DNA of 58,516 nt from a virus: IMG/VR virus record IMGVR_UViG_3300031963_000166, positions 1-58,516 of that record, one strand, 5' to 3'. Below are positions 56,972 through 58,516 of this stretch, in pieces. The notes beneath the pieces are model-generated. The model was not told the DNA's origin, did not search any database, and saw only the letters and a program-made list of their open reading frames with translations. Each line of letters starts with the position of its first letter. Position 1 is the stretch's first letter. The translations under genes and the position numbers were made by a program.

Positions 56972-57284
56972 TTGATAAATGTGGTATTTGTGATACATAG
57001 TTTCTTGATGTTTTAATCATAGCGGCCTCTTGCTCTCTCATGATTTGGTCGTAGGCCATAAACGAATCTATGGCTGCCTTGGTTTCGATAATGATCTGGG
57101 TATTGTTATTCATGCTTTCGAGGTTCTCCTGATTAATTTCCCTAAGCCTTTCTATGGCCTCAGACTCTTGGCTGCCAGTATTTCTTAGCACCCCCATATT
57201 GAATACGACGATAAATGTCCCCACAAGAATAGCGACCGATATTGAGAGCGTCAGCAGAACGTATATGTTTCTCGTTTTGTCCAT
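56886..57284 (-). CDS. membrane-anchored coiled-coil protein (i-spanin-like)
   Basis: A 132-residue protein with one N-terminal transmembrane helix (residues about 7-30, VLLTLSISVAILVGTFIVVF), then a coiled-coil periplasmic region (SEAIERLREINQENLESMNN). This is the shape of an inner-membrane spanin, which with an outer-membrane partner disrupts the envelope at lysis. It overlaps its downstream neighbour by 86 nt. It lies 9 nt downstream of the small frame-disrupted gene. Spanin identity is inferred from architecture and from the convergent endolysin. Confidence 0.6.
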   Translation of the reverse strand: MDKTRNIYVLLTLSISVAILVGTFIVVFNMGVLRNTGSQESEAIERLREINQENLESMNNNTQIIIETKAAIDSFMAYDQIMREQEAAMIKTSRNYVSQIPHLSNDSLQKTYNNSWNYLLNEYRSGRLMPSE

Positions 57285-57293
57285 GTTGCAAAT

Positions 57294-57475
57294 TTACTCA
57301 AAGTTTGAATAGCCTAAGTCTTCCCATTTCGGCCTCTGTTTTGCTGCCTCTTTTAGCTCTTGCTTCATAATCAACCAAGACAGCGGAAGCTCGTTAGGGG
57401 AGATGTGCTTGTTCGGTTTGACACTTGGTATTTTTTTCTTTTTTTTTTTTGCCTTCCATTTGATTGCGTTAACAT
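57294..57475 (-). pseudogene. small gene split by a 12-A run: frameshift or slippage
   Basis: A coding-like frame of about 45 codons (PSVKPNKHISPNELPLSWLI, KQELKEAAKQRPKWEDLGYS) ends in TAA at 57294-57296 but has no start codon in frame; its 5' part runs into a lysine stretch. An ATG at 57473-57475 opens another frame (MLTQSNGRQKKK) that enters the same 12-A run (57439-57450). One base of change in the run would join the two into a 60-residue protein. Either a sequencing or assembly error in the homopolymer, a true frameshift, or slippage. Function unknown. Confidence 0.55.
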
Positions 57476-57478
57476 TTG

Positions 57479-57835
57479 TTAATAAAAAATAAAACGAAGA
57501 GTTTGTATCTGCCTGTTCAGCACAGCGATGCCAGTTTCTTCCCGGTATTCTTTTTTTGCTTGAATTGAGTCAGTTTTATTCATGGCCTTCAGCCATTCTT
57601 TGTAACCACCATTAATCTGCTCAATTCTTCGGGAGAGGCGTTCGATTTCTTCCTTAACAAACTCTTCTCTGGGGGCGGTCTCGAGATATAGCTTCACCTC
57701 TTTGAGCCTCTTGACTTCCTTTTTTATCCGCGCCAATTGTTTTTTTGATTTGACGTCATTCTTGAGTAGTCTCAACTCATTTGCCCCTTGATAGGCAATG
57801 GTCATCATTTCGTTAATTTCTGATTTTGTTTTCAT
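57479..57835 (-). CDS. coiled-coil hypothetical protein
   Basis: A 118-residue highly charged helical protein, mostly coiled coil (RLLKNDVKSKKQLARIKKEV, then FVKEEIERLSRRIEQINGG), lacking cysteine and membrane segments. It lies between NinG and the small disrupted gene in a minus-strand run near the right end. No family is recognised; possibly nucleic-acid binding because of its Lys/Arg content. Confidence 0.65.
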   Translation of the reverse strand: MKTKSEINEMMTIAYQGANELRLLKNDVKSKKQLARIKKEVKRLKEVKLYLETAPREEFVKEEIERLSRRIEQINGGYKEWLKAMNKTDSIQAKKEYREETGIAVLNRQIQTLRFIFY

Positions 57836-57838
57836 GTT

Positions 57839-58378
57839 CTACCTTGATAAGTTTTTGATTTTGTCTTTGTATTCCTGGATTTTCTCTTTGATTTGATCAA
57901 GAGGCAGGCTCAGTCTTTCGTTTCTAATTGCCATAAGTTCTTCGATCCTCTTTTTGCCTATCCTCGCCTCAAGACCGTTCCTGTACTCAATAAGATTGCC
58001 GTGCTTGTGCTGGTTGCACTCGACGCACTGACCGTGCACGTTATCTTCGTGAAACCGCAGGTTCGGGTACGATCCAACGGAAAAGTAGTGGCCAGCATCA
58101 TATTTGCCGGTTAATTTTTTACCGCAAGAAATACATGGCCTTCCTTCATCCCTTAGCCTAATGTATTTATTGAACCACTGTTGAAGTTCTCTTCTCCATT
58201 GAGATATAGACTTCATTCTTTCCTTGGCCAGCGCCAGTTCGAGTTTTGTTTTCTTTTTCTTTTTAGCCTCAGAAAATGATATGATGCAATCTGTTTTTTC
58301 GCACGTCTGCTGCATGGTGGAGTACTTCGGAAAAAACAACTCCTTGCACACCTTGCATTTTTTTTCTCTAATCTTCAT
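57839..58378 (-). CDS. ninG: NinG/Rap recombination protein
   Basis: A 179-residue protein of the lambda NinG (Rap) family, a structure-specific endonuclease that processes recombination junctions. Features in order: N-terminal zinc knuckle (CKVCKELFFPKYSTMQQTC and CIISFSEA), a basic helix (AKKKKKTKLELALAKERM), then the core YIRLRDEGRPCISCGKKLTG, DAGHYFSVGSYPNLRFHEDN and QCVECNQHKHGNLIEYRNGL with paired CxxC and the DAGHY motif. It normally works beside the RecF/Red-type pathways; here it stands away from the replication block. Its start has an A-rich leader (CAAAACAAATG). Confidence 0.9.
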   Translation of the reverse strand: MKIREKKCKVCKELFFPKYSTMQQTCEKTDCIISFSEAKKKKKTKLELALAKERMKSISQWRRELQQWFNKYIRLRDEGRPCISCGKKLTGKYDAGHYFSVGSYPNLRFHEDNVHGQCVECNQHKHGNLIEYRNGLEARIGKKRIEELMAIRNERLSLPLDQIKEKIQEYKDKIKNLSR

Positions 58379-58516
58379 TTGTTTTGATTGTGCGCTAATT
58401 TAATCACGATCTGCGTCCATCAATCGGCTTTTGTCGTATTTAATTTATTCATTTTCTATATGTCAATTTTTTGTATGTCTTTACAAAATACCACTGTGTT
58501 GATAATCTTTATTGAA
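58379..58516. other. AT-rich right-end intergenic stretch
   Basis: No gene is seen. On the minus strand TTGACATATAG lies about 85 nt upstream of the NinG ATG, but no matching TAnnTTTG box follows at the right distance. The sequence is very AT-rich. Confidence 0.5.

Noticed and set aside
1-58516. tRNA genes and CRISPR arrays
   Set aside because: I saw no cloverleaf with a matching acceptor stem and CCA context and no regularly spaced repeats with unique spacers; the only tandem array has no spacers.

Overview
The window reads as the genome, or nearly all of it, of a tailed phage with a short-tailed (podovirus-like) virion that infects a member of the Bacteroidetes. Host assignment: at least five intergenic sites carry the Bacteroidetes sigma signature, a -7 box TAnnTTTG, most with TTTG or TTG 18-22 nt upstream. 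Most start codons have A-rich leaders instead of a Shine-Dalgarno sequence, and several small genes belong to families I associate with Bacteroidetes phages. Virion type: there is no tape-measure, sheath or baseplate gene. Instead, terminase, portal, scaffold and capsid genes are followed by connector-like genes and by three genes resembling T7 ejection (internal virion) proteins. A distant relation to crAss-like and Cellulophaga podoviruses is an inference. No integrase is visible.

Layout. 1-926: no convincing gene, but five 26-bp tandem repeats and a promoter. 927-1460 (+): two small basic proteins and a terminator. 1610-5551 (-): small accessory genes. The 3'-most are separated by attC-like inverted repeats as in an integron cassette array; the rest are tightly overlapped. 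5673-8422 (-): unknown and Ig-like, probably virion-surface genes. 8508-14409 (-): a replication module of metallophosphoesterase, a stand-alone DnaA domain IV protein, SSB, a VirE_N-type primase fused to a DnaB-like helicase, and a winged-helix replication protein. 14410-14633: a divergent control region. 14634-17476 (+): small genes including two GroES-like proteins. 17477-36379 (+): terminase, portal, scaffold, major capsid protein, connectors, tail hub and ejection-like proteins. 36404-48904 (+): a 2593-residue polyvalent protein, a ferritin and a 1409-residue ejection protein. 49271-55708 (+): tail fibre with a glycine-rich tip, a zinc-ribbon protein and a subtilisin-like protease. 55710-56551 (+): holin candidate and exported endolysin. 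56555-58378 (-): spanin-like overlapping pair, small genes and NinG.

How the genes work together: the left minus-strand block looks like early and replication functions, driven from promoters at about 14.53, 11.64, 9.83 and 8.46 kb. The right plus-strand block looks like packaging, assembly, ejection, host-surface interaction and lysis, driven from about 14.6, 19.95 and perhaps 49.25 kb.

The most unusual points are: (1) a replication-operon leader with two hairpins whose loops are complementary, the first enclosing the SD and AUG of a short leader ORF and the second being an intrinsic terminator directly before the initiator start codon; (2) a cassette-like array with attC-like spacers; (3) a ferritin gene between two ejection-protein genes; (4) a subtilisin-CARDB protein behind the tail fibre; (5) repeated GQPS linkers marking domain boundaries, and apparent domain swaps, in the giant virion proteins.
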